Shown here piece by piece: positions 42,676 to 52,600 of a stretch of 64,000 bases of DNA. The stretch lies in assembly GCA_937926105.1 (NCBI GenBank), contig CALANS010000136.1, positions 29,093 through 93,092 on the forward strand. The letters are read 5' to 3'. Under the pieces are notes generated by a model. It was given only the letters and a program-made list of their open reading frames with translations. It did not search any database and was not told the DNA's origin. Made by a program: the position numbers and the translations under genes. The DNA is from an uncultured Actinomycetes bacterium. Lineage in GTDB: Bacteria; Actinomycetota; Actinomycetes; Mycobacteriales; Nakamurellaceae. Each line of letters begins with the position of its first letter. The stretch's first letter is position 1.

Positions 42676-43152
42676 GTGGCCGACACCGCGGGAGTCCCGT
42701 TACCGCTGGTCTTCGTGCGGGAGGAAATGCTTGAGGTCTCGATGTTGTTGCCCGACGGCTGGACCGTCCGGGTCGATGGCGGGTCGCACCTGATGTGCGT
42801 GGCCGACGATTCGTGGGAGCACGGCGGGTTTCGGCCGTCGATTACCGTGCAGCGCTATCCACACCGATCGCGCGACCAGGTGCGCACGCTCGCCGCGACG
42901 ACGCTGTCGACCATGCGTGAGTCGACGAACAACTACCCGGACTTCCGCCTTTCCTGGGTGCGCGACGGGGACGGCGCGGATCGCATCGTTCGGTGCTACG
43001 AGTTCCGGTTGCCTGGCGCTCGACAGCGGGTCCGCCAGATTCAGGGCCTGATCGCCGGCGCCGGGTTGATCGTCGTCAACGCCACCGAGGCCGCGGCGGA
43101 CCCGCGGTTGCAGGGCACCTTCGTCGAGGTGATCGGATCGGTCGTCGGGTAG
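42676..43152 (+). CDS. Small DcrB/LpqN-like protein (possible effector adaptor)
   Basis: The 158-residue soluble protein is read from GTG 42676, 4 bp after the preceding stop and clearly co-transcribed with it. The segment MLLPDGWTVRVDGG, then FRPSITVQRYPHRSRDQVRTLA, and the closing VVNATEAAADPRLQGTFVEVI resemble the DcrB/DUF1795 and LpqN/LpqT fold. That fold includes the Eag chaperones of type VI effectors, and relatives are found beside actinobacterial secreted toxins. Unlike LpqN it has no signal peptide. A chaperone/adaptor or immunity role for the 600-residue protein is inferred. The Shine-Dalgarno is weak, which fits coupling to the upstream gene. Confidence 0.6.
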   Translation: MADTAGVPLPLVFVREEMLEVSMLLPDGWTVRVDGGSHLMCVADDSWEHGGFRPSITVQRYPHRSRDQVRTLAATTLSTMRESTNNYPDFRLSWVRDGDGADRIVRCYEFRLPGARQRVRQIQGLIAGAGLIVVNATEAAADPRLQGTFVEVIGSVVG

Positions 43153-43166
43153 TGGCAGCCGATGCG

Positions 43167-44117
43167 TCAGGCGACGTGCGGCCGCACCTGCTCGCCGAGC
43201 AGCGCGACGTGGTCGGTGTCGGCGAGATCCAGCACCTGTAGGTACACCCGCTGTACCCCGGCCTCGGCCCAGGCGCCGAGCTTGTCCACCACCTCGGACA
43301 CGGTGCCGGCCATGCCGTTGTCTCGCAGCTCTTGGATGTCCCGGCCGATGGCGGCCGCCCGTCGGGCCAGCTCCGCCTCGCTGGAGGCGCAGCACACCAC
43401 CTGCGCCGCGGAGTAGACCATCTCCTGTGGGTCTCGGCCGCGATCCACGCAGGCCGCCCGCACTCGGTCGAACTGGGCGGTGGTGGTGGCCAGGTCGGAG
43501 AACCCGATGTTGAACTCGTCGGCGAACCGCGCGGCCAGCGCGGGTGTCCGACGCGGACCGTGCCCGCCGACGATGATGGGCACCCGGGGCGATCCGGTAC
43601 GCGAGGCCTGCACCGGCTTCGGCAGGCCCGGCGCGCCGTCCAGCTGAAAGTACTTGCCCTGGAAGGAGAACGAGCCGCCGGCCGGCGCATCCCACAGCCC
43701 GGTGATGATCTCCAGTTGCTCGGCCAGCCGGTCGAAGCGCTCGCGGTACCCGCTGCCGAACTCGATGCCGTAGGCGGCGTGCTCGGCCTCGTACCAACCG
43801 CTGCCCAGGCCGAGTTCGACGCGACCGCCCGAGATGTCGTCTACCCCCGCGACGGCGATGGCCAGCATCGATGGGTGCCGGAAGGTGGCCGAGGTGACCA
43901 GGGTGCCCAGCCTGATGTCCGGAACCTGGGCGGCGAGGGCGGCCAGGGTGACATACGAGTCGCTCGGACCGGGCAGGCCGGAGGCGCTGCCCATCTTCAA
44001 CAGATGGTCCGAGCGGAAGAACGCGGAGAAGCCGCCGGCCGCGGTGGCCCTGGCCACGCCCAGCAGGTCGGCGTGCGACGCGCCCTGCTGCGGTTCGGTG
44101 AAGATGCGAAGATCCAT
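43167..44117 (-). CDS. LLM-class F420-dependent oxidoreductase
   Basis: The 316-residue luciferase-like (LLM) barrel protein shows RIFTEPQQGASHADLL at the start, FRSDHLLKMG, RLGTLVTSATFRHP, GGRVELGLGSGWYEAEH and VPIIVGGHGPRRTPALAARFAD. The pattern matches the TIGR03621-type F420-dependent subfamily of actinobacteria. It probably performs a two-electron oxidation or reduction of an unknown substrate with coenzyme F420. It converges on the DcrB-like gene with a 14-bp gap. Confidence 0.88.
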   Translation of the reverse strand: MDLRIFTEPQQGASHADLLGVARATAAGGFSAFFRSDHLLKMGSASGLPGPSDSYVTLAALAAQVPDIRLGTLVTSATFRHPSMLAIAVAGVDDISGGRVELGLGSGWYEAEHAAYGIEFGSGYRERFDRLAEQLEIITGLWDAPAGGSFSFQGKYFQLDGAPGLPKPVQASRTGSPRVPIIVGGHGPRRTPALAARFADEFNIGFSDLATTTAQFDRVRAACVDRGRDPQEMVYSAAQVVCCASSEAELARRAAAIGRDIQELRDNGMAGTVSEVVDKLGAWAEAGVQRVYLQVLDLADTDHVALLGEQVRPHVA

Positions 44118-44391
44118 ACCGCCACCCTAGGGCACGCGCGGGCTCGCATCGCATGCGGGACGATGGCACTGGTCACGCTGATATTACAAACGCGCATGTG
44201 GGGTGGCGCTGCGTCCCTCGAGCGCCCACCGCGGCGTCCCCGTCACCGCCTATTCACCCGACCGTTACCGGTTTCGAGGCTCTGGTGATCACGGGGAGCG
44301 CTAGCCTCACAGCAGCATCGCGACCGCATCCACGCACGCCCTGGCCGGCCAGGACGCTGGCTGCCGTCGCACGAACGATGAGGAGGATGGC

Positions 44392-45579
44392 ATGCACGTG
44401 CACCGGCTTCGCGTGGCCGCCGTGGCGGGACTGGCGGTCCTGGCCATGGCCGTCTCGGCCTGCGGTTCGTCGGGTTCCGGTGGCCAGGCCACCGGCGAGA
44501 CATCCGGTGGGCCCTCCACCGGGACGCAGCAGTCGGGGTCCTCGGGCGGCGGATCGTCGGCCACAGCCACCTCTGTGGCCGACTTTGGTGGCATGGATGG
44601 GTTGGTCGCCGCCGCGAAGAAGGAGGGCCAGCTCAACGTCATAGCCCTGCCTCCCGACTGGGCGAACTACGGCCAGATCATCAAGAGTTTCCAGACGAAG
44701 TACGGCATCCAAGTCAACTCGCAGAATCCGAATGGATCCTCGGCGGAGGAGATCCAGGCCGCCAAAACGAACAAGGGCACCGACAAGGCACCCGACGTGT
44801 TCGACCTCGGCTCGGCAGTCGCGCTGGCCAGTACGGATGTCTTCGCGCCCTACAAGGTTGCCTCCTGGGATGACATCCCGGCCGCCAACAAGGAATCCAC
44901 CGGGCTATGGGTTAACGACTACACCGGCGTGATGTCGGTCGGCTACAACGCCACCAAATTCGGCACCGTCACCAGCCTGAACGACCTCACCAAGGCCAAG
45001 TTCAAGGGCACCGTGGCGCTCAACGGCAATCCGACCCAGGCCGGGGCCGCGTTCAGCGGCGTGGTGATGGCGGCGTTGGCCAATGGGGGCTCGGCGGACA
45101 ATATTGCGCCGGGGGTGGACTACTTCCTGTCGCTGAAGAAGGCCGGCACCTTTGTGCCGCTGGACCCGACGCCGGCCACCGTCTCCTCCGGGCAGACCGG
45201 CGTGGTCATCGACTGGTCCTACAACCAGCTCGGGTTCGCGCAGGAGGTGCAGAAGCAGGGGGTCGAGTGGAAGTCGTACGTGCCCGACAATGCCGCGGTC
45301 GGATCGTATTACGCGCAGGCCATCAATAAGGACGCCCCGCATCCCGCGGCCGCCCGGCTCTGGGAGGAGTACCTGTACACGGCCGAGGCCCAGAACCTTT
45401 ACATGGTCGGCGGTGCCAAGCCGGTGCTGTTCGACGCGATGAAGAAGGCCGGCACCCTGGATGCCAAGGCACAGGCCAACCTGCCGAAGACGACCAGCCC
45501 GATCGTGCAGCTGACCGACGCCCAGCAGAAGACGGCCACCGACTACCTGAACAAGAACTGGTCGAAGGTGGCAGGCTGA
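44392..45579 (+). CDS. Solute-binding lipoprotein of a Fe3+/polyamine-type ABC transporter
   Basis: The 395-residue lipoprotein has a signal peptide and lipobox (AMAVSAC, Cys24), a Ser/Gly linker, and a family 1 binding domain: LVAAAKKEGQLNVIALPPDW, WVNDYTGVMSVGYN, GQTGVVIDWSYNQLGF. These resemble PotD/AfuA/phosphonate-binding proteins. GAGGAGG lies 7-13 bp before the ATG. A palindrome (CTGGCCGGCCAG, 44341-44352) and a TAGCCT -10 candidate precede it. It opens a five-gene operon. The ligand is uncertain: polyamine, ferric iron or 2-aminoethylphosphonate are possible. Confidence 0.88.
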   Translation: MHVHRLRVAAVAGLAVLAMAVSACGSSGSGGQATGETSGGPSTGTQQSGSSGGGSSATATSVADFGGMDGLVAAAKKEGQLNVIALPPDWANYGQIIKSFQTKYGIQVNSQNPNGSSAEEIQAAKTNKGTDKAPDVFDLGSAVALASTDVFAPYKVASWDDIPAANKESTGLWVNDYTGVMSVGYNATKFGTVTSLNDLTKAKFKGTVALNGNPTQAGAAFSGVVMAALANGGSADNIAPGVDYFLSLKKAGTFVPLDPTPATVSSGQTGVVIDWSYNQLGFAQEVQKQGVEWKSYVPDNAAVGSYYAQAINKDAPHPAAARLWEEYLYTAEAQNLYMVGGAKPVLFDAMKKAGTLDAKAQANLPKTTSPIVQLTDAQQKTATDYLNKNWSKVAG

Positions 45580-45598
45580 CGGCTCGGCCGGAACCTCG

Positions 45599-46501
45599 AT
45601 GCCGATGACCGCCGCCGACGTGACCACACCCGTGCCCGCGGATCGCCGCGGGCACGGGTGGCGCCGCGCCGCCCCGGCCCTGGGCACGGTGCCGTTCTTC
45701 GGCTACGTCACTGTCTTCCTGGTGATTCCGACGGCCATCGTGGTCATCGGCGCGTTCCGGTCACCCACCGGCGGCTTCACCTGGAGCAATATCGCCGCGC
45801 TCGGCACCTCCAGCGTGCTGTCCGCGTTCGCCCAGTCGGTGATCCTCTCGGCGGTCACGGCCGTCGTTGGCGCGGTGGTCGGCGGGATGCTGTCCTACGT
45901 GCTGGTCACCGGCTCGCCGCGATCCCTGTCGCGCAAGGTCGTCACCGCCGCCTGCTCCGTGCTGGCCCAATTCGGCGGTGTGATGCTGGCATTCGCGTTC
46001 ATCGCGACCGTCGGGCACAACGGCCTGGTCACCGACCTGCTGCAGGACTGGTTTGGCGTGACCAACACCGGCGCGTGGCTGTACGACCTGGCCGGGTTGG
46101 TGCTGGTGTACAGCTATTTCCAGATCCCGCTGATGGTGATCGTGTTCCTGCCCGCCGTCGATGGCATCCGCGCCCAGTGGCGGGAGGCCACCGAGACTCT
46201 GGGCGGATCCACCTGGGTGTACTGGCGGCGGGTGGCCGGTCCGCTGCTGGCGCCGGCGTTCCTCGGCTCGCTGTTGCTGCTGTTCGCCAACGCGTTCTCC
46301 TCCTATGCCACCGCCCGAGCGCTGATCACCCAGTCCACCCCGATCGTGCCGCTGCAGATCTCCGGCGCCATCACCAACGAGGTCAACGTCGGGAACGCCG
46401 ACATTGCCAAGGCGCTGGCGCTGGGCATGATCGTGGTGGTGGCGATTGTGATGAGCCTGTACGCCCTACTGCAGCGCAGGACATCGAGGTGGCTGGGATG
46501 A
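45599..46501 (+). CDS. ABC transporter permease, first of pair
   Basis: The 300-residue membrane protein has about six helices. The EAA loop REATETLGGSTWVYWRRVAG (about residues 195-214) is typical of PotB/AfuB-type permeases. It follows the binding-protein gene by 19 bp. A perfect 15-bp-arm hairpin lies within its first 20 codons (45627-45660). The stop overlaps the second permease start (ATGA). Confidence 0.9.
   Translation: MPMTAADVTTPVPADRRGHGWRRAAPALGTVPFFGYVTVFLVIPTAIVVIGAFRSPTGGFTWSNIAALGTSSVLSAFAQSVILSAVTAVVGAVVGGMLSYVLVTGSPRSLSRKVVTAACSVLAQFGGVMLAFAFIATVGHNGLVTDLLQDWFGVTNTGAWLYDLAGLVLVYSYFQIPLMVIVFLPAVDGIRAQWREATETLGGSTWVYWRRVAGPLLAPAFLGSLLLLFANAFSSYATARALITQSTPIVPLQISGAITNEVNVGNADIAKALALGMIVVVAIVMSLYALLQRRTSRWLG
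45627..45660 (+). promoter_or_regulatory. Intra-operon hairpin between binding-protein and permease genes
   Basis: CACCCGTGCCCGCGG (45627-45641) and its exact complement (45646-45660) surround the loop ATCG. The hairpin sits 28 nt inside the permease coding region. Such structures commonly stabilise or attenuate the transcript so that the binding protein is made in excess over the membrane components; this role is inferred. Confidence 0.55.
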
Positions 46502-47391
46502 CGGCGGTGACGCAGCCGCCGCCGGCGCCCCGCCCCGCTGGGCCGACGCTCACGGTCCGGCCGCAGCAACTACGCCGCCGGCGGCGGCGCAAGCAATCGG
46601 TGATGCGCTGGGTCGTCATTGCCGTGGTGATGGCCTTCTTCGTCATCCCGCTGCTGTCCATGTTGTATTTCTCGGTGCGGTTCCCGTTGTCCGGCAAGTG
46701 GACCGGCCAGGCCTGGTCGGACATCATCCACCTGGGTTCGCTGGCCGCCAACGATCCCGCCAACTACGGACAGCTGTGGGACGGCCTGCGCAACTCCGGG
46801 ATTCTGGTGCTACTCACCGTGCTGATCATGGTGGTACTGCTGGTGCCGACCATGACCTGGATCCGGCTGCGGGTGCGCTGGCTGTCGCGAGTGATGGAAT
46901 TCATCTGCCTGCTGCCGCTGACCATCCCGGCGATCGTGCTGGTGGTCGGGCTCGGGCCGGTGTACCGGATCGTGTCGAACATGCTGTCCACCAACGCGAT
47001 CTGGCTGTGTTTCGTGTACGTGGTGCTGGTGCTGCCCTTCGCCTACCGGGCGCTGGATGCCGGCCTGGGCGCCATCGACGTGGTGACGCTGTCGGAAGCG
47101 GCACGCAGCCTGGGCGCGAGCTGGGTCACGGTGATGTGGCGGGTGGTGCTGCCCAATATCCGCAGCGCCGTCGTGTCGGCATGTTTCATCTCCATCGCGC
47201 TGGTGCTGGGTGAGTTCACGATCGCGGAGCTGCTGGCTCGCAACAACTTGCAGACCGGGATCTTCCTGGTCTCGCAGTCCGACGGGCAGCTCGCGGTGAC
47301 GATGTCGCTGGTCGCCTTGCTGGTGGCGTTCGTGCTGCTGCTGGTGCTGTCGTTGTTCTCCGGCGGGCGCCGATCACGGGAGGGTGCATGA
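46498..47391 (+). CDS. ABC transporter permease, second of pair
   Basis: The protein has 297 residues from ATG 46498. A basic N-terminus (RRRRRRK) precedes about six membrane helices. The EAA loop LSEAARSLGASWVTVMWRVV (about residues 198-217) marks a PotC/AfuB-type permease. It overlaps both neighbours by 4 nt, so the four transporter genes are translated as a unit. Confidence 0.9.
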   Translation: MTAVTQPPPAPRPAGPTLTVRPQQLRRRRRRKQSVMRWVVIAVVMAFFVIPLLSMLYFSVRFPLSGKWTGQAWSDIIHLGSLAANDPANYGQLWDGLRNSGILVLLTVLIMVVLLVPTMTWIRLRVRWLSRVMEFICLLPLTIPAIVLVVGLGPVYRIVSNMLSTNAIWLCFVYVVLVLPFAYRALDAGLGAIDVVTLSEAARSLGASWVTVMWRVVLPNIRSAVVSACFISIALVLGEFTIAELLARNNLQTGIFLVSQSDGQLAVTMSLVALLVAFVLLLVLSLFSGGRRSREGA

Positions 47392-48551
47392 CGATTCGGA
47401 CCGAACCGGTTGGCCCGCCGGACCTGCGGGCCAAGCGCGGCGTGCCGGTGGAGCTGCGGTCGCTGCGACGCAGCTTCGGTGACGTGCATGCCCTGGACGA
47501 CATGGACCTGTCGATCGCCCCGGGTGAGCTGGTGGTGTTGCTGGGCCCGTCCGGCTGCGGCAAGACCACGGCACTGCGGGTACTGGCCGGACTGGAGGAC
47601 GCCGACAGCGGCCAGATCCTGGTCGACGGCCGGGACGTCTCGGGCGTGCCCACCAGCCGCCGTGACATGGGCATGGTGTTCCAGGCCTACTCGCTGTTCC
47701 CACACATGACGGCCAGGGAGAACGTGGCCTTTGGATTGCGCCTGCGCGGCAAGGGATCCGCCGAGCGCCGACGCATCGCCGGCGAGTATCTGGAGTTGGT
47801 GGGTCTGTCGGCGCAGGCCGATCGGTTCGCGCACCAGATGTCCGGCGGACAGCAGCAGCGGGTCGCGCTGGCCAGGGCGCTGGCGATTCGACCGCAGGTG
47901 CTGCTGCTGGACGAGCCGCTGTCCGCGCTGGACGCCAAGGTGCGGGTGCAGCTTCGGGACGAGATCCGCCGCATTCAACTGGAGGTTGGCATCACCACGC
48001 TGTTCGTCACGCACGATCAGGAGGAGGCGCTGGCGGTCGCCGACCGGGTCGGAGTGATGTGGCAGGGCAGGATCGAGCAGATCGCCAGCCCGCAGGAGAT
48101 GTACTCCCGGCCGGCCAGCGCGTTTGTCGCCGAGTTCATCGGGCTCTCCACGCCGCTGCCCGGGACCTCGTCGGGCGCGGCCGCCACGGTGCTCGGGTCG
48201 AGGATGCCGCTGCTGCCGGGCTCGCCGGAGTCGGGGCCGGTGACGGTGCTGATCCGGCCGGAGGCGATACGCCTGGCACCGGCCGACCCGGCGGACGACC
48301 CCGCGGTGGCCGCCACCGTGCTGGCGACGAGCTTTCTGGGCGCGCACGGTCGGGCGCAGGCCCGGCTCGCGGATGGCACCGTGCTGACGGCCCAGATGTC
48401 CAGCGCCGAGGTGTCCGCGCTGGCGGTGGGGGAGCGGGTGACGGTGCGCCTGGAGCCGGTGCCGTCGCTGGCGATCCCGCCGCGCGCGGGCACGGGTTCG
48501 GCGGGCGGCACGCAGGCCGGTCCGGCCGCCACCGGGCGGGCCGGGAGCTGA
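47388..48551 (+). CDS. ABC transporter ATP-binding protein (spermidine/putrescine/Fe3+ class)
   Basis: The 387-residue ATPase has Walker A GPSGCGKTT (about residues 51-59), the Q-loop in MGMVFQAYSLFPHMT, the signature MSGGQQQRVALARAL, Walker B LLLDEPLSALDAKVR, and the His switch VTHDQEEAL. A C-terminal TOBE-like domain (about 265-365) is present, as in PotA/FbpC enzymes. It couples ATP hydrolysis to uptake through the two permeases upstream. One base separates it from the inositol-phosphatase-like gene. Confidence 0.93.
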   Translation: MTIRTEPVGPPDLRAKRGVPVELRSLRRSFGDVHALDDMDLSIAPGELVVLLGPSGCGKTTALRVLAGLEDADSGQILVDGRDVSGVPTSRRDMGMVFQAYSLFPHMTARENVAFGLRLRGKGSAERRRIAGEYLELVGLSAQADRFAHQMSGGQQQRVALARALAIRPQVLLLDEPLSALDAKVRVQLRDEIRRIQLEVGITTLFVTHDQEEALAVADRVGVMWQGRIEQIASPQEMYSRPASAFVAEFIGLSTPLPGTSSGAAATVLGSRMPLLPGSPESGPVTVLIRPEAIRLAPADPADDPAVAATVLATSFLGAHGRAQARLADGTVLTAQMSSAEVSALAVGERVTVRLEPVPSLAIPPRAGTGSAGGTQAGPAATGRAGS

Positions 48552-48552
48552 C

Positions 48553-49368
48553 GTGACCGACCACCACACGCGGCCACCGGACCTCGTCGCACTGCTCGAT
48601 CTGGCCACTCGATCCGCACGGGCGGCCGGCGCCGAACTGATGCGCCGGTACGGGCATGTGCAGGGACTGGGCACCAAGTCCAGCGCCACCGATCCGGTAT
48701 CCGACGCCGACCGGGCCAGCGAGGCGTTGTTGGCGCGGATGCTGCGCGCCGAGCGCCCGGACGACGGCCTGCTGGGTGAGGAGGGCACCTCGGTGACCGG
48801 ACGCTCCGGCATCACCTGGGTGGTGGATCCGCTGGATGGCACCGTCAACTATCTATACGGTCTTGGCAATTTCGCGGTGAGCGTGGCCGGCCGCGACGGC
48901 GCCGGATCGCTGGTGGGTGCCGTCTACGACCCCGTCACCGATAAGATGTTCTCGGCCGCCCGGGGCGGCGGCGCACACTGCGACGGCCGACCGCTGCGGG
49001 TCAACGATCCGGTGCCGATGGACCGGGCGCTGCTGGCCACCGGATTCGGCTACGCCGCGGCGCGCCGTGCCGCCCAGGGCTCGATGATCGCCGAGCTGCT
49101 GCCTCGGGTGCGCGACATCCGACGGTTCGGCTCGGCCGCGCTCGACCTGTGCGCGGTGGCGTCGGGAACGGTGGACGGCTACCTGGAGGAGGGCGTACAG
49201 GCCTGGGACATCGCGGCCGGCGCCCTGATTGCCGCCGAGGCCGGCGCCGTGGTGACGACCGCGACCCCGACCGGGGCCGAGTCGGGAGTGCTGGCCGCCG
49301 GACCGGCATTGCAGCACGCCCTCGCGGGCTGGGTCGACGAGTGGGCCGCCCGCCGCTCGCCGCGCTGA
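48553..49368 (+). CDS. Inositol-monophosphatase-family phosphatase
   Basis: The 271-residue Mg-dependent phosphatase shows the metal-binding Glu in LLGEEGTS, the central motif WVVDPLDGTVNY (about residues 94-105) and the late ALDLCAVASGTVDGYLEEGVQAWDIAAG. Members remove phosphate from myo-inositol phosphates, histidinol phosphate, fructose bisphosphate or PAP. It has only 1 bp to the ATPase gene, so the imported compound may be a phosphate ester or its precursor. GTG 48553 is used as the start. A short GCGCGA/TCGCGC hairpin lies just after the stop. Confidence 0.88.
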   Translation: MTDHHTRPPDLVALLDLATRSARAAGAELMRRYGHVQGLGTKSSATDPVSDADRASEALLARMLRAERPDDGLLGEEGTSVTGRSGITWVVDPLDGTVNYLYGLGNFAVSVAGRDGAGSLVGAVYDPVTDKMFSAARGGGAHCDGRPLRVNDPVPMDRALLATGFGYAAARRAAQGSMIAELLPRVRDIRRFGSAALDLCAVASGTVDGYLEEGVQAWDIAAGALIAAEAGAVVTTATPTGAESGVLAAGPALQHALAGWVDEWAARRSPR

Positions 49369-49606
49369 TAGCCGACCGGCGCGACCATCGCGCGGGCACA
49401 GTCCACCGAAGTGCGCGCGGCCGCTTTGACAGGTGTTGCCGTAGGCCGTCGAAGCGAACTCCGCGGGACAACCGACGACGAAAATTCACCCCACGGCCAT
49501 TGGCTCGGCCGGTGTTTGTCCACTACTGTCACTCAAACTTTATCTCTCGGCCGGTTTTGCGCCGGGATCAGACCAATGGTCCGGTAGGGGCCATGGAGAG
49601 GAACTC

Positions 49607-52600
49607 GTGAAAAGAGCATTCCGAAGGGCGACGACGGTCGTCGGCGCGGTGGCACTGACCGCCGGCATGGTCATGGCGCTGCCGGTCGCGGCCAACGCCG
49701 CAGTCAGCGCCACCGCACCGGTGATCATCAATGAGGTTTACGGCGGCGGCGGTAACGCCGGCGCGACGTATCAGAACGACTTTGTCGAGCTGTACAACAC
49801 GACCGACGCGGCCGTCACGCTGGACGGTTGGTCCATTCAATATGCCTCCGGCTCGGACACGAGCACCCAGGGCTTCAACGGTGCCATCGCGCTATCCGGC
49901 GAGATCGCAGCGCATGGCTACTACCTGGTCCAGGGCGCCGGAGGCAGCGAGGGCGCCAGCCTGCCGAGTGCCGACGCCAGTGGGAGCGTGAACATCTCGG
50001 GGAGCACGGGTAGCGTTGCACTCGTCTCGCAGACCGCCACGGTAGGCACTGCGTGCGCGGTCGACCACGACACCGACAGCGATTCCGGCTGCGCCAGCCA
50101 ACTCGACGTCGTTATCGATCTGGTCGCCTTCGGAACGACCGCGGGACACTTTGCCGGCAGCGGCCAGGCGCCGGGCGCCAGCAACACCACGTCGGTGTCC
50201 CGAATCCCCGACCACACGAATTCCGCGGACAACGCGGCAGACTTCGCGACCGCGGCGCCGACGCCGCGGTCGGTCAATGTCGAGGACCCACCACCACCGG
50301 TGGGCGGCGACAAGACGATCGCCGAGATCCAGGGTGAGAGCGACACGTCTCCGCTGGTGGGCGCCAGCGTCACCACCACCGGCGTCGTCACCGCCGCCTA
50401 CCCGGACGGCGGCTACTTCGGATTTGTCATCCAGACCCCGGACACCGGCGGCGATCTCGACCTGGCCACGCACACCGTCTCCAACGCCGTCTACGTCTAC
50501 ATGACACAGCCGGCCGGGCCCGTCACTGTCGAGGTCGGCGATTACGTGCAGGTCACCGGGACCGTCTCGGAGTACAAGGCTTCCGGTTCACCCCGATCGC
50601 TGACCGAGATCAACGTTGCCGCGGTCGGCGACGTCCAGCAGTTGGATGGCGCCGGCATCGTGGCGCCCAAGCCGATCACCAACGCCTGGCCGACCACCGA
50701 CGCACAGCGCGAGTCGATCGAGTCGATGCTGTTCGCCGGCGACGGTACCTACACGATCTCGAACACTTACACCACCAACCAGTACGGCGAGGTAGGTCTG
50801 GCCTACGGCGACACCCCGCTGATGCAGTGGACCGACGTGGCGAGGCCGAGCACCCCGGAGGCCGATGCCGTGGAGGCCGACAACGCAGCGCGGGGTGTCG
50901 TTCTCGATGACGGTGCGAGCACGAACTTCCTGTCCTCGTCCAACACCGACCTGACCCCGCCGTACATTTCGATGGACCAGCCGCTGCGGGTCGGCGAGCA
51001 GGTGAGCTTCACCGATCCCGTGATCGTCGACTACCGCAACAGCACCTGGAAGCTGCAGCCCACCAGCGAGGTCACTGCGCCCAGCGGGGGCGACCCCGCC
51101 GACTATCCGGTGACGTGGACCAACAACCGGGCAGCCGTGCCGGATGCCACGGCGCTGGGTTCCGGCGATGTGCGGATCGCCTCGTTCAACGTGCTGAACT
51201 ACTTCACCACGCTGGGCAGCTCCCGCAGCGACTGCACGCCGTACACCGATCGCGTCGGGAACGGCATCACCACCAAGAGCTGCACCGGCGCCAACGGGCC
51301 GCGGGGCGCCTGGGACACCGCCAGCCTGCAACGCCAGCAGGACAAGATCGTGCATGCCATCAATGCGCTGGACGCGGACGTGGTCGGTCTGATGGAGATC
51401 GAGAACTCGTTGGTGGTGGACGGCCCCGGCCACGCGGACGCTGCGCTCGCCACCTTGGTCGGCGCCCTTAACGCCGACGCGGGAGCCACCAAGTGGGCGT
51501 ACGTGCCGTCGTCGGCCGACCTGCCGCCCGCCTCCGAGATGGACGTGATCACTAACGCGATCATCTACCGGATCGCGACGGTGCGGCGGATCGGCGACTC
51601 GCACGCCCTGGGCGATCGGAGTGGCGACGGCGAACCCTTCGTCAACGCCCGGGAGCCGATTGCACAGGCGTTCATGCCGATGGGTGATGGCAACCCGTTC
51701 ACCATTGTGGTGAACCACTTGAAGTCCAAGGGATCCGCCGGTCCGCTGCCGGGCGACGCCGACAGCGGTGACGGGCAGGGCGCGTCCAACGCCTCCCGGG
51801 TGGCGCAGGCTACCGCGCTGAACGCGTGGGTCAGCGACACGCTGATCCCGGAGACCGGCGTCGACGACGTCTTCCTGGCCGGCGACTTCAACTCCTACAC
51901 CATGGAAGATCCCCTGAATATCCTGTACAACGACGGCTGGACCGACCTCAACAGTCACTACCAGACCGGCAAGCAGTCCTACAATTTCGGCGGGATGAAC
52001 GGGTCGCTGGACCACGTGCTGGCCAACACCTCTGCGCTGGCCCGCACCACCGGAGCCGACATCTGGAACATCAACGCGCCAGAGTCCATCGCGCTGGAGT
52101 ACAGCCGGTACAACTATCACGGCACGCTGTTCTACGACGACAATCCGTACCGCTCCTCCGACCACGACCCGGTCGTGGTCGGCGTCAACTCGGGTGGGAC
52201 CGGGTCGCAGCAGATCCAGATCCTGGGCATCAACGACTTCCACGGCCGCATCCAGGCCAACGGTCAGGAAGCGGGTGCCGCGGTGCTGGCCGGGGCGGTG
52301 AACGATATGCGCGGGCAGAACCCCAACACGGTGTTCGCCGCCGCCGGTGACCTGATCGGTGCTTCGACTTTCGAGTCGTTCATCGCGCACGACAAGCCGA
52401 CCATCGACGCGCTCAACGCCGCCGGCCTGGAGGTCTCGGCGGTGGGCAACCACGAGTTCGACCAGGGCTATCACGATCTGGTCGACCGGGTCATGGCGCC
52501 CTACAACGAGGACACCAACAAGTACGGCGGTGCAGAGTGGAAGTACCTGGGCGCCAACGTGAAGTTCAAGGACAGCGGCGACCCGGCGCTCGACCCGACG

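Noticed and set aside
44118..44391. Possible tRNA or riboswitch before the ABC operon
   Set aside because: A GGTTTCGAGGC string recalls a T-loop but no acceptor or anticodon stem can be folded around it.
49369..49606. Pho box before the nuclease gene
   Set aside because: A single ATTCACC is present, but the direct repeats expected of a PhoP site are not evident.
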